Source: Arenicola marina
Taxonomy: Eukaryota > Annelida > Polychaeta > Arenicolidae
Direction of reading: 5' to 3'
Length of the DNA stretch: 64,000 bases
Assembly: GCA_964019135.1 (NCBI GenBank)
Contig: OZ025265.1
Span: forward strand, 1,612,001-1,676,000
The translations under genes and the position numbers were made by a program. Each line of letters opens with the position of its first letter. The first letter of the stretch is position 1. This document shows positions 23,525 through 35,442 of this stretch, one piece after another. Under the pieces are notes generated by a model that was not told the origin of the DNA, made no database searches, and saw only the letters and a program-made list of their open reading frames with translations.

Positions 23525-26500
23525 ATGACCGAGAATGGTGAAATCCCCCCTGTCTGCTCTGGATTGTCGTCCAGGAAGGTATATTAAGCATTGCCTTGCA
23601 TTTTATACCAAACAAAGTGATGAAAGTGGAACATATAAATACATCATGTTGATATTAAGGGAAATAGAAAAGATGTGCCTTCCTTCCCTGATTCAAATTT
23701 GAGATTCCGTTTATTTAAAATATACAGAATTGTTCACTTTAACGTTCTCTAATTACCAAATCCGTTCACAGTCGCTCTTTGTTTACAGCCCGACACAGAC
23801 CGGAAGTGGCTCTTGACGCTGTTGTTCTACGCAGGCGCCGTCACCGCCGCCCTGGTCGTCATGGCAACTCTGGGTTCCATCTACATGAGAAAATTGGAGC
23901 ATTCTTGTGGCCCTCATGTGAGATTCAAGTCGTGTTCCCTGATCACCCAGTATTGCCTTTCCACTGGTATAGAGGTTTTGGCCCCACAGTCACAGTCATT
24001 GCATGAGATAATGGTCTAAGGCGGTTCTATTGACCACGCTTGACGTCAGGATACGATTACCTCACGAAAAGGTATTCTGCAATTCTACCGATCCACTATT
24101 ATGCCATGGTATGGTATTTGTTCCGTCCCACCATTATCATGTCAATGCAGTAATAATAATAATAATAATAATAATAATATATACAATTACACAGATTGGA
24201 CGTTTGTTCTTTCAGTTACGTGACCCGGCAGAACATGGTCCTTTGCCAGAGCTAAAGGTGATTAATTGATTCAGCCGTTCTTTGATTCGATCGATCGCGG
24301 CTATCGTGCTGTGGTTAAACTTTCATGACAGTGTCTAGATTTGCACTGTTTCTTATATTTTACCTCTGGTCTGCCTTTAATATTGAACTCTAAGTCTCTA
24401 TTCGTAACTGTTATTCAGGTGTCTTGCCACCAGGTAGACTTGGGCAGGGCTTGTCATTTGTTACTGCAGAAGATAAAGTGATATTCATTGTTGTTAAAGT
24501 GTCTCACTCGTGTGTCTTCCAGGAGATCCTTCGGGATTACGAGCGAGTGGTTGTGGATCCGGCGGCCAACAAGGAGGTCATCTACCCGTCCGGAGAGGGT
24601 CTCCAGGGATCCATCATCGTCATCGATCACAACAAGGTACGTCTTACCCGACACCGCCGACATGGCACGTCCATCACCAGGACACACATTCGCAAATGAA
24701 TGTTAGTTCGATTTTGACAAGTTGCTTCATCCATTCCATCAATTTTATAACGAAATCTATTGGACGCTCTCTCTTTCCGCTCCAACGTGACCTTATAACC
24801 TTTAAGCTGCCACGACTAAAATTCAGACGCGGACTTAAGACGCCGGTTCCCTAAAAGCCATTCTGACATTCCAAAGTAGTTTTGATGTATTAATCCGCTA
24901 AACAAGTGAGCTACATCGATCCGCCAATTTACATTTGATAACATCAGGTAAAATATGTTAAACATAGCAATAATCAACTGCCGACTGTCCTCAATTTTAT
25001 AGGTTTTCATAGTTTTGACTCGCAGATCACTTTTTACATGGGTTAATATGTTAATGGCACACCGCAGGGTCTCATCAGCATGTACATGGCGGCGATGGAC
25101 GAGTGCTTCCTGATAGGAGGGGTCGACAGAAGGCTCCCCAACGCCACAGAACTCCTGGCAGCCCTCCAGGGTGGACAGGTAGGACTGTAAGGCTGAGACC
25201 ACTGATGTAGCCCTCCAGGGTGGACAGTTAGGGCCGTAAGGCTGACACCACTGATGTAGCCCTCCAGGGTGGACAGGTAGGGCCGTAAGGCTGACACCAC
25301 TGATGTAGCCCTCCAGGGTGTACAGGTAGGGCCGTAACGCTGACACCACTGATGTAGCCCTCCAGGGTGGACAGGTACGGCCATAAGCCTGACACCACTG
25401 ATATAGCCCTCCATGGTGGACAGGTAGGGCCGTAAGGCTGACACCACAGATGTAGCCCTGCAGGGTGGACAGGTAGGGCCGTAAGGCTGACACCACAGAT
25501 GTAGCCCTTGTGGGTGGACAGATAGGGCCGTAAGTCTGACACCACTGATGTAGCCCTCCAGGGTGGACAGGTAAGGCTGTAAGGCTGACACCACTGATGT
25601 AGCCCTCCAGGGTGGACAGGTAGGGCTGTAAGGCTGACACCACTGATGTAGCCCTCCAGGGTAGACAGGTAGGGCTGTAAGGCTGACACAACTGTTGTAG
25701 CCCTCCAGGGTGGACAGGTAAGGCTGTAAGGCTGACACCACTGATGTAGCCCTCCAGAGTGGACAGCTAGGGCTGTCAGGCTGACACCACTGATGTAGCC
25801 CTCCAGGGTGGACCGGTAGGGCCGTAAGGCTGACACCACTGATGTAGCCCTCCAGAGTGGACAGGTAGGGCTGTCAGGCTGACACCACTGATGTAGCCCT
25901 CCAGGGTGGACCGGTAGGGCCGTAAGGCTGACACCACTGATGTAGCTCTCCAGGGTGGACAGGTGGAGGCGTAAGGCTGAGATCACCGATTTAGCCCTCC
26001 AGGGTCGACAGGTAGGGCCGTAGGGCTGTCACCACTGATGTAGCCCTCCAGGGTAGACAGGTAGGGCCGTAAGGCTGACACCACTGATGTAGCCGTCCAG
26101 GGTGGACAGGTAGGGCCGTAAGGCTGACACCACTGATGTAGCCCTCCAGGGTGGGCAGGTAGGATCGTAAGGCTGACACCACTGATGTAGCCCTCCAGGG
26201 TGGACATGTAGGGCCGTAAGGCTGACACCACTGATGTAGCCCTCCAGGATGGACAGGTAGGGCCGCAAGGCTGACACCACTGATAAAGCTTTTCAGGGTG
26301 GACAGGTAGGGCCGTAAGGCTGACACCACCGATGTAGCCCTCCAGGGTAGACAGTTAGGGCTGTAAGGCTGACACCACTGATGTAGCCCTCCCGGGTGGA
26401 CAGGTAGGGCCGTAAGGCTGACACCACTGATGTAACTCTCCAGGGTGGACAGGTAGGGCCGTAAGGCTGACACCACTGATGTAGCCCTCCAGGGTGGACA

Positions 26501-27466
26501 GGTAGGGCCGTAAGGCTGACACCACTGATGTAACTCTCCAGGGTGGACAGGTAGGGCCGTAAGGCTGACACCACTGATGTAGGGACCCGGATGCTGGACC
26601 GCAACAATGTCAATTTTCAATTAATGCAATATTTAAGTGCAAGATATGAACTCCCGGAACCGTTTGAAACCGTATGATTCCTGCTGTCCACAGAGTTGTC
26701 CATATATGTTCCGCATTCTTATGTATTTAAACCTTGTTTGTAGAATAAGGACTCGTCTGCCCGATATCAGGGGGTCAAGCTGACCTACGACAAGACCTCT
26801 GATTGGCCAGTCCAGGACCTGACGCTGCTGCCCAGAGAGCTACACGCCCCCTGCTGGGGGAAACCCGTCCACTGGCTGGAGAGACATGGCGAGGAAGAAA
26901 CCGGTAAGGCTTATTGTGATTGGTTCCCTGACAACACCGGCAACGTTTCATTTATTGTAACTGGTTCCCCTGATTTCCACGTTATTCAGTTCGTGGAAAT
27001 CAGTGCTATCCGTCTTGCACGTTAATCGGTTCGTACGAATCGGTTATATTAGATTTTCACATTTAATCCGTTTGTGTGAATACGTGATATCCGACTTCCA
27101 CGTTTCAATTCGTGGCAATCAGTGATATCTGACTTCCACGTTTAATCAGTTCGTGGGAATCAGTGATATCCGACTTCCACGTTTAATCAGTTCGTGTGAA
27201 TCAGTGAAATCCGACTTCCACGTTTAATCAGTTCGTGAGAATCAGTGATATGCCACTTCCATGATAAGTAAAGGAAACTTCGTGAGGAATGTTTTCGATT
27301 GACATGGTTTATTGTTTACTAATAAGTTGCTTTCTTCTGCTCATTCTATTCAGGATTGTCGCGGAATAAGCGAGCTGCCCTGGGAAATATCTGCGTCTGT
27401 TGTTGCTCTCCATGTCCTTGTGGTGAATCTGCCTCACGCCGATCGTTTCTCACGATGTATATTTGA
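23525..27466 (+). CDS. BRICHOS precursor, copy 2 (seven coding exons, Cys-rich tail)
   Basis: Exons: 23525-23578, 23789-23917, 24216-24257, 24523-24636, 25068-25178, 26744-26903, 27354-27466. The protein is 240 residues with the same intron phases as its paralogs. Exon 1 encodes MTENGEIPPVCS, so the PPxY tyrosine of the other copies is replaced by Cys. The transmembrane helix is about 26-50. BRICHOS cysteines are 126 and 187; the NAT sequon is kept. The last exon encodes LSRNKR (convertase site R-N-K-R, 207-210) and a 30-residue tail whose centre is CVCCCSPCPC (six Cys). Intron 5 begins at a donor that has been tandemly amplified about 28 times. Intron 6 holds a ~41-bp repeat. The role as a membrane-anchored chaperone and releasable peptide is inferred from BRICHOS family biology. 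It could also act as a chondromodulin-like extracellular regulator. Confidence 0.85.
24148..24180. repeat. (TAA)n microsatellite
   Basis: A run of TAA trinucleotides in intron 2 of copy 2. Confidence 0.95.
25179..26583 (+). repeat. 49-bp 'mirage' minisatellite in intron 5 of copy 2
   Basis: About 28 units of 49 bp. Each unit is the last 18 bp of exon 5 (GCCCTCCAGGGTGGACAG) plus the first 31 bp of intron 5 (gtaggrccgtaaggctga...), so most units repeat a splice donor CAG|GTAGG. On the minus strand the unit lacks stops in every frame, which produces long spurious open frames (LPVHPGGLHQWCQ...). Confidence 0.95.
26980..27260. repeat. ~41-bp degenerate repeat in intron 6 of copy 2
   Basis: About six units containing CCACGTTTAATCAGTTCGTG and ATCAGTGATATCCGACTT. 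Confidence 0.85.
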
Positions 27467-27784
27467 AGGTGCCAGGTTTTGTTCGAGTATAAACATCTTA
27501 TTACAACTTGATTATGGCGATTATTGTCACGTATCTAAATCACGTATTTTTAATTCGGCCGCAAGACGGAAACATCGTCAACGACTCAACAGTGAACGCT
27601 GTTGTGTAAAAGGACCAGGTTTTCAACTGCATAAGAAATTGAATATTCATTGGAAGAACTGGCACCACAAAAGTTAAGGCTGTTTTATAGGTATAATATT
27701 TAAGTCTTTGCAATAGATGCAACTAACCCTCACCTTACAAACTGTGTGTCGTACAATAATGAGCTTGTTTATTACAGTAGCGTG

Positions 27785-27790
27785 AATAAA
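27785..27790 (+). promoter_or_regulatory. candidate poly(A) signal of copy 2
   Basis: AATAAA in the context cgtgaataaatat, about 320 bp after the stop. The same context recurs downstream of copy 4. Confidence 0.5.
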
Positions 27791-27799
27791 TATGGGGTG

Positions 27800-30350
27800 C
27801 TCATTTTTACCTCTCAGTGTTCTTTCTGTTCATTCTGATTGATGTCCTAGTGTAACGTATTGACTATCATAACAGCCAAAACTCAGCTCCGTATAATGAT
27901 AACATGTGTGACATTCAATTTAATTGAAAACATTCACCGTTGCCACAATAGCCGTCGCAAAAGGTATAAGGTTGTTATAAGATATTAAGTAGAAAAAAAC
28001 GATTAGTAAACGCTTGTGGTACGTGGCCAGATTTAGTTTGTGAAACGATTTGCGAAGAAAAAAAATTATGGTGGGAGGTTGACTTCCAGTCTATTAAAGT
28101 TTCCGTAATGTCGTTTCCGCAAATCGGAAGGTATTTCTGAAACTGAGGTATTAAGTTATCCAAATTGAAACACATATTTCTTGACAAATACTAACATTTT
28201 GTCGAGGAAGAAAGAGTTGTTAAGCAAGGGTTTAAGGTATATAAATGATGTAACGAACGACAACGGAAACTTACTAGTTTGGCTTGAGTTTAAAGAAAGA
28301 TATGAGATTGACATTCATTTTGCTGATTCTATTGCCTTATATATTCATTACCTCGTGACTAGCCAAGACAATCTGGCCTGTAATCAAAGGAACATGGGTC
28401 GTTATGGGCTCGCCACACTTTCATGGGAATATCGCCAGATGTTGTTGGCTCACCATTCTTCCTGAGAGAATACTTCAGCTGTTATTGGCTCGTCCACCTT
28501 CCTGTGAGTATGCGTCATTGGTTCGCCATGCTTTCTGGGATCATAATTATATCCGAAGCTAACCTGAGCGGTGGCACAAGTGTCAAAGCACTGAACACGT
28601 GATGAAACTCGGAGCGAAAAAAACGTGTTGCTCGTCGAGCGATTATCAGAAGAACGAAATATATCCGAGCGAAAACGCATGTTTAACCGCGGTACCTTGC
28701 TAGATGGCACCACATACAATACTTTATACCACTAGATGGCGCCCCTATATACAACATATTCTCCGTGAACCCCACGAGGTGGCATCTCTGTACATCTGAC
28801 GCTCATAAAAGCTGACTTTGGCCCACCTAGTAAAAATTACGTAATTTCTACTTTTTCCGCTGGGGAGCGAAATATTTCTCTATGGGGATTGCAGTGTTAA
28901 ACGTCCCTATCTATTACAATTGGGAACAAAAAATAACCTCATTATGCAAACACGACCCGGTCGATTTACCAGGAAAAAAACGACGATCGCACTTCCCAAG
29001 TTTGTTTCCATGGCAGCGAAACATTTGGGCTCATTATATGCGGAATTACTTGAAAATAATTCCATTTGTTGAGGGTAAACAAGAACCGATTGAATTAATG
29101 GGCGCTCCCCATGCTTTGAGTGCGGGAAAAGATACGGACTGATCCCGATGCCCTGTACCGGGCCGGGTGCGCTCTGCGTGGGCGGAGTTGCGCGCGCGGC
29201 CACAACACCGCGTCACCTCCTCCAATTGGCCTAGATCTCAGACCGCCATTTTCTTGATCTATGACAAAGACGCAGCGAAAGTTTTTCTGTCTCACTTGTC
29301 GCCGTTTTTTACACCTGTCATCGTCTTGCTGCCTCTCACGCTGCTGATTGTTCAACATAAAGGTGCGTCGCTTACTACGGTGATAATATGGAAGTTTCTC
29401 TCTGCGGACATTCGTTTGTTTCTGGACTCGAACATTACTTTCGAAGGCAGCACGCTCAGGAAACAACCTCCCTTTGTTTTGAAAGGGGCGTGCCCAGTTT
29501 CTCCGCCTGAGCCATCATGTGGCTGGCGTCTCCTTCCACGGCCGGTCTGGACTTAATGCCCCTTGATATCGTTCAGTACAGTCATATCAAACAAGTTACT
29601 CCAGGCGTGATTGTGTTCGACCTAGGTACAAATGACCTCACCAATGTTAGTCGAACAGGTCGGACGTGTCCTTACTGGGTTTTTTTTCTCTTTCCTACTG
29701 TTTCAAATTATTCGCAATTTCTTACAACGACTTAAATGTTGTTGAAAATGTTAAGGCTCATTCCGAGCCTAGTTATTATATCTATCAAAGATCAATTTTC
29801 ATTTGATAGCGCAGTTCTTTTTGCGAATTTCAGCTTTTGTTCAATCCCTATGATCCAGAATCCGGTCACAGTCACACCCTCCTACTTAACATATCTTGCC
29901 ACGCGCCGTGCGGCGTTAGCCGTGTCCCCGTTTTCTCGCCTCGGGGCGCCGGGCTGCCACGCCCCACAGGCGGGCTCGGCCGGGCCGCTGGGACTGTGTG
30001 ACTCACCAATATACGGCTGTTTACTGGGAATACTTGTTTCGCACTGTGTCGCTTGTCCCCCGCTCGGATTCTTCGTTTCTTGTTTCTGCCTGCGTTTTCC
30101 TGTTATTCCGTTTACGTTTTCTTATTTACCCCCCCCCCCTTTTTTGCGGGAGTTTATAATCAATGCGCACTGATACACTTATATTTGTATCGTATATTTA
30201 CAACTTTTGTTTTTATGTGACCCCAGCTGTTACGCTCACTTCTCTATTATTACATAGCTATACGGCTGTATGCTTTCTGCTGTGCGCTTGGGACAACCTG
30301 ACGGTTGCTCCAGCTATATCTGTCCCCTATCTGTCCGCACGGTAACAGCA
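27800..30350. other. intergenic stretch, no gene recognised
   Basis: Apart from the CTCF-like cluster at 28.7 kb I see only unsupported short open frames. 29880-30000 is GC-rich and may belong to the 5' end of the retroelement that follows. Confidence 0.5.
28697..28785 (+). promoter_or_regulatory. cluster of three CTCF-like motifs
   Basis: 28729-28742 reads CCACTAGATGGCGC, a full match to the CTCF core CCASYAGRKGGCRS. Flanking weaker matches are TTGCTAGATGGCAC (28697-28710) and CCACGAGGTGGCAT (28772-28785), all on the plus strand. Binding is inferred from the motif only. Confidence 0.5.
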
Positions 30351-30374
30351 TTATCATTCTGGGGCAGTCTTTAA

Positions 30375-30785
30375 CAGGAGACTTCAGCCTCGATGAGTGA
30401 CAGAGTCTCCTGTGGCTTCCGTCATAATACTCTCAGCAGAGTCAATATATCTATTTGGCTTCAGCACTACGTTTTGGGGCAGAGTCTTCAAGCATGGGAC
30501 TTCAGCCTCGATCGGTAACAGAGCTCCCTGTGGCTTCAGTCTTATACCCATAGCAGAGCCAATGTACCTAATTGGCTTCAGCACTACGTTTTGGGGCAGA
30601 GTCTTCTAACAGGAGACTTTAGCCTCGATGGGTGACAGAGTCCCCTGTGGCTTCAGTCTTATACCCATAGCAAAGTCAATGTATCTAATTGGCTTCAGCA
30701 CTACCTTTTTTGGGGCAGAGTCTTTAAACTTGAGACTTCTGCCTCGATTGGGTGACAGAGTCCCCTGTGGCTTCAGTCACAATGC
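30375..30785 (+). repeat. ~117-bp direct repeat at the 5' side of the retroelement
   Basis: GACTTCAGCCTCGAT recurs at about 30382, 30500, 30616 (one change) and 30733 (one change). It may be a promoter or terminal repeat of the element. Confidence 0.85.
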
Positions 30786-30985
30786 CTTAGCATTCGAGGT
30801 AGCTAATTGTCTAGTCCCCTCTGACTTTTACGCCTATCTTAGTCTCTCTTAACATTAGCTGCATTAGATTTGTGTTACCAGTGATCACATCACTGTCTTC
30901 TGCATATAGTTTAACTTTACTGTCGCATAATTGCCTAGCTTACATGCCATGCTCGTGTCAGTTCTTGTCTTCACAGCCAACCGCC

Positions 30986-32134
30986 ATGCCTAAGCAGAAG
31001 AAGCCTTCCTCTCCAAGGAAGCGTAAGGCCTCCACGACCAAGCAGGCCCCTGCCAAAACACCACGGACCATCCAGCAGCCAGCAGCCCCAAATGTCTCAA
31101 CAGAAGGTCTAGTCGGCCAAGGCACTGCCAACGCGGTCCCCCAGCATCCCACGCCCAGCGGACCAGCCACCAGTCAGCCGCAGCCCCGCTATGACGTCCT
31201 GGAACAGGCGGCAGGGCTTATGGCCCAGATGCAGACTTGCATGAAACACGTCGCGGAGCTGCTGGCCACAACCGTACCCACCGACCCGCCATCTGCAGCG
31301 ACATCAACAGGGGACTGCGGCCCGGCCGACCCAGAGCTACAGGAGCTAGCAGACAAAGTCGATGACGTCATGGGAGGGGGGGGTGGGCACTTACCCCTCC
31401 TCGCCTCCGTCGACCTCGAACCGGCACGGCCCAGGCCCACTGTCGCAGTGGGAGCCCCTATAGGGCAGAACGTTCCACTCAAGATCAAACAGAAGATTTG
31501 GACCCACAAGTACATCGAACTCTCTGAACTGTTGCGTCCAAACCAGGCTCGCTGTTACTCGCTGTCCGTCGAAATGGACGCTGACAACCCTTCCCTGCAA
31601 CTAAACCAGCCCAAGCAGCGACCACTGTCTATCGCAGAGTGTGGTCGCGCTTGGGACACTTTCACTGCGGTGTACGTGGCGAAGTATCCGGCCGAACTCA
31701 ACGACGTCTTTACATATGCCCGGGACATCAAAAACCTGGCAGAACAGGGGAACAATTGGCAGCTGTACGACACTAACTTCCGTCTAGACAGGGAGTATAC
31801 CAGATGTTCCTGGTCTACCGTCAGACAGGACCTGTTTCATCAGGCGTGCATGCAGCCCACCGCTACCAGACCCCTGCCCTACATGGGCCACATGCAGGCT
31901 CCTGCAACCAGGCATTTTCGTCCCTAAAAACCCACCTCCTCTCACAGCCAATCCCCCAAAGGTTTCTGTTTCTCCTTTCACACCCGCGGGGAACGTTGCT
32001 CTAACACTTCATGCACCTACAAACACAACTGCTACCGTTGTGGCAAACCCCACCCCATCTTCCACTGCCACTCCAACCCGACTCAAAACAACAGACCACT
32101 CAACAACCCTACCAACGCCAATCGAAATCGCTAA
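30986..32134 (+). pseudogene. DIRS-like gag protein, interrupted by one stop
   Basis: The ATG at 30986 has good context (CCGCCATGC). The N-terminus is basic and Pro/Ala-rich (KQKKPSSPRKRK). The core around residues 190-310 (KIKQKIWTHKYIEL ... NNWQLYDTNFR) resembles ORF1 of DIRS elements. A TAA at 31925-31927 stops the frame after 313 codons. The same frame continues to 32132-32134 and includes a zinc-knuckle-like CYRCGKPHPIFHC, so the stop has cut the nucleic-acid-binding tail from the body. It overlaps the next frame, as is usual in this group. Confidence 0.7.
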
Positions 32135-33673
32135 GCTCATGCCATATCTCCAAGGCTACCCGGAAAACAAAAAGCTCGAGCTCGAACAAGGGTTCACCCA
32201 TGGCTTCACTGTGGGTTTCAAGGGTGAGGAGTGCACATTAGAGTCACGAAACAAGAGTTGCAAGCTGGCCGCAACGCTGGCCCTTTTCGGCAACCCCCTT
32301 TTCCAAACTTTAAGTCTTCACCTCTAGCCATTCGCGAAAAGCAAACCCCCGGCAAATACCGTTTGTTACATAACCTGTCCTACCCTTACGACTCCCGGGC
32401 GGTTAATCACAACATACCAAAAGACGAAACCACAGTACACTATCAAACATTATCAGACGCCATACATAACATCCAAACCATCTACGATGAAGCACACTAG
32501 GTATACATGGCTAAGTCTGACATTAGCAACGCTTTCCGCCTCCTGCCGCTCCATCCTTCCCAGTACCATCTCATGGAATTCAGTTGGCCAAGCCAGTACT
32601 ATTATGACAAATGTCTGCCAATGGGATGTGCGGCGGCCTGTTCTCTCTTCGAGAAGTTTTCAGATGCCATGCAATGGGTCCCACAGAACCATTTCGCTAT
32701 CCATCACTCCACAAAGATACTAGACGATTTCCTCTTCCTCCACTCTACGTCACAAGGTTGTCCGGCACAGTTTGACACTTTCTGCCAGTTCTCAAGCCGC
32801 ATTGGAATACCACTATCCCCGGAAATAACTGTTGGTCCTTCACTAATACTCACTTCCCTAGGCATCGAGCTAGACACGGCTCAACTTATGGCTCGATTGC
32901 CTCGAGACAAGCTGGGCAAATATGAATCACTTCTTCTTAAACACTTGTCCAGCACAAAAATGACACTCTTAGACCTGCAATCACTCATAGGTTCGCTACA
33001 CTTTGCAACATTGGTAGTCCGCCCCGGGAGACCCTTCATCAGACGCCTCATTGACCTCACAAAAGGCATCACAAAACCGACACACTACGTTCGACTACCC
33101 AGGGAGTCAAAACAAGATCTTCACATGTGGCTACAGTTCCTTCGTGATTATAACGAGATTACGGTCATCTCAAAACCATCCCAAGCCCATTCCCATCGGC
33201 TTAACCTGTATTCCGACGCTTCCACTAAGGGCTATGGTGGCACATTTGGATGCTTCTGGATAGAAGGGACCTGGCCGCCGTCGTGGAGCCAGCTCAACAT
33301 CGCAATACACGAACTTTACCCCATCTTCTTGCTTGCCCGTATATTTGGGCACAAAATGGCAAACTCACACGTCACTTTTTTCTGTGACAACATGGCAGTA
33401 ACACAGATTATCAACAAACAAACCTCTAAGGACATTCACATCATGGCTATCCTACGCCCTTTCATACTCGCCTGCCTCACAAATAATACCAAGTTCAAGG
33501 CTGTTCATATACCTGGCCACACCAACATCCTCGCCGACGCAATCTCACGTGGGCGGGCCAGCCCTCAACTGTTACAGAGGCACGGAATGAGGTCCGCCAC
33601 TACCCGCCGAGCTATTGCCCCTAAACTTCCATCTAGGATGATCGGTGATCGGAGCCTCCTTTCCCGCATCTGA
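32040..33673 (+). pseudogene. DIRS-like reverse transcriptase / RNase H, broken
   Basis: The N-terminal part (IEIAKLMPYLQGYPENKK) is in one frame to about 32245. The sequence then shifts frame with an apparent loss of about 25 codons and continues as QELQAGRNAGPF. A TAG at 32498-32500 interrupts it before MAKSDISNAFRLLPLHP. From 32507 it is open for 388 codons: RT fingers and palm with ILDDF, then an RNase H-like region (LYSDASTKGYGG, FFCDNMAV, HIPGHTNILADAISR). These breaks show it is no longer functional. Confidence 0.75.
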
Positions 33674-34159
33674 CCTCCCACGCTTTGCTTTGCCTGTTCC
33701 TCCTTTGGGTGTCAGCCCAGAGTCCGTTGAATTCTGACCTTTTGGCGCGTCTTTGCAAGAGGACACCCTTCGGACCCCTCATCATATCATTCTCCACATT
33801 GTTTATACGTCTTCCCCTTTTCCCCCTGAAGTACGCACCGGAGCCGCGGAGGTCAGCGCTAGCTGGTCGACGCTGCTCCGGTCTGGCGTCTCGTGTACAT
33901 AGCTAGCTAGGTGCCCCTAGCTTTAGTAGCGCATATACCCAAGATAATGTCGCTTACCGACATGTGTTGTACGCGGGCCGGTGCCACCAGATGCCGACAT
34001 GGCCCCTGCCATTTACTGTAAATAGTGTATATATATTCCCGTTACTATGTCCATACACGTGGGTCTAGGGCCGGCGTGATGAGTGGTCAGCGCTAGCGGG
34101 CCCACGTAGCGCCGGTGCCTAGACCAAAGATTTAATAAACTGATTTACACCCAAGGCAT

Positions 34160-34825
34160 GTGTCCGACTTGTTTATCTGAAACAACAACATATGAATTGT
34201 GGCCATTTCGAAAATATAGTCAAAAATCAGAAAACAAATTGCTAAATGGTTGAAAATAAGCATACAAATAAGCATCATCGGAATCACGCGTGCGCTTATT
34301 GGGAATTAGGTCCTTATAGTAGCTTTCCCCCCTACCCCCCCAACCCCACAGGCAGTTCTACGCTCTGGTTACAGGACCAGCAAGCCTCCCGCGGTAGTCT
34401 CGCTCCTGTCTGAAGACGTCTACTTGATGTGTTTTACAAGCACTGGTTGACCCAAAACCGGTCGTTATTAAAAACGCGTGTCGACAAGGTGGCCAACAAA
34501 CGCTGTCAACATTCTGAGAAGAGGTCCTTGATTTCCCTTGCAACATCCGCCTGAAAGTTCTCCAACCCAAAGAGCAAATATTTACCTGTCTACGTGTACC
34601 AGTGAGCCGAAGCCACATCCCGGGGTGGGGGGGGGGGCTACATATATCTAGGTGTATACATATGCCGCCCAAATGACCTCGGTCCTCCTCAAACACAACA
34701 AACCTCTCATGGCCACTTACTCAGCCTGCATTGTTTGAAGCGGGAAATTTCCTCTATGGTCTAACTGCCTCTTGTGAACTTTTAGCCCAAATTTAGCACT
34801 TTGTTATCCCATCCTGCATGCTGGC
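34160..34825. other. intergenic stretch, no gene recognised
   Basis: Only short unsupported frames and a G tract near 34628. A hairpin-forming pair (GTCTAGGGCCGGCG and CGCCGGTGCCTAGAC, 34061-34125) lies just upstream in the retroelement tail. Confidence 0.4.
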
Positions 34826-34830
34826 GTTGG

Positions 34831-34956
34831 TTATTTAAGACGGTGTGAAAGCTCCTAGTGACACTGCAGACCCAACCAGCCGAGAGGACACCTCATAACC
34901 CGCTAGATAGGACAACATACTGAGGCAGTCGTCTTCCCACCCGGGACCACAAACAG
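34831..34956 (+). promoter_or_regulatory. candidate promoter and noncoding first exon of copy 3
   Basis: TATTTAAGA at about 34832-34840 is followed by a possible 5' UTR exon ending AAACAG|GTATCT at 34956. An acceptor TCCTGCAG ends at 35328, leaving a second UTR segment of 114 bp before the ATG at 35443. Confidence 0.4.
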
Positions 34957-35442
34957 GTATCTGGGGGCGTAACAAAGACATCATCATCAAAAGTGCGTCA
35001 TCATTAGTTAAATGTTAAATCTTCTTTCTTTTCATTTTCTTTACTAGCATCTTTTCTGTTGAAACATAACAGAAATAATATAAAAAAAATTAGGAAGCTG
35101 ACGACTGTCCTTGGTGAAACAAGGGTCTCTGGGAGACCAGTGCACCATAATAACGACGGTGTGCCATGCAATTATTGAGAGGAGTTACAGAACAATACGC
35201 GATGTCGGACCACAAGGGTCAACGGTCTCCAGCTGAACTATTTTCAAACAGTATTTTTTCATCGGTTTTATCAAGCGGTTTATTATTAGATGAGAGTCGC
35301 TTATATGTAGAATACGCTTTTCCTGCAGACTTGTAGCCACGTGGTTTGAGAAGCGCATCACGTTCTCACTTTAAAGCTCACCGCAACCTCCGGACCGCGT
35401 CGAACCGCAGAGGGAAACATCCCACAGCAACCAAGGGCAAGC

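Larger units (their letters stand above)
30360..34145 (+). mobile_element. degraded DIRS-like retrotransposon
   Basis: Contains, in order, a ~117-bp direct repeat (3.6 units), a gag-like frame, a reverse transcriptase plus RNase H frame, and a 3' region with AATAAA at about 34134. The RT style (LPMGCAAACSLFEKFSDAMQW, ILDDF catalytic motif) is that of the DIRS/Ngaro group. The tyrosine recombinase and methyltransferase frames expected of complete members are not found, and both existing frames are broken, so the element is not intact. Ends were not defined. Confidence 0.7.

Noticed and set aside
31189-31981. Minus-strand frames opposite the gag region
   Set aside because: Shadows of the DIRS gag frame on the other strand.
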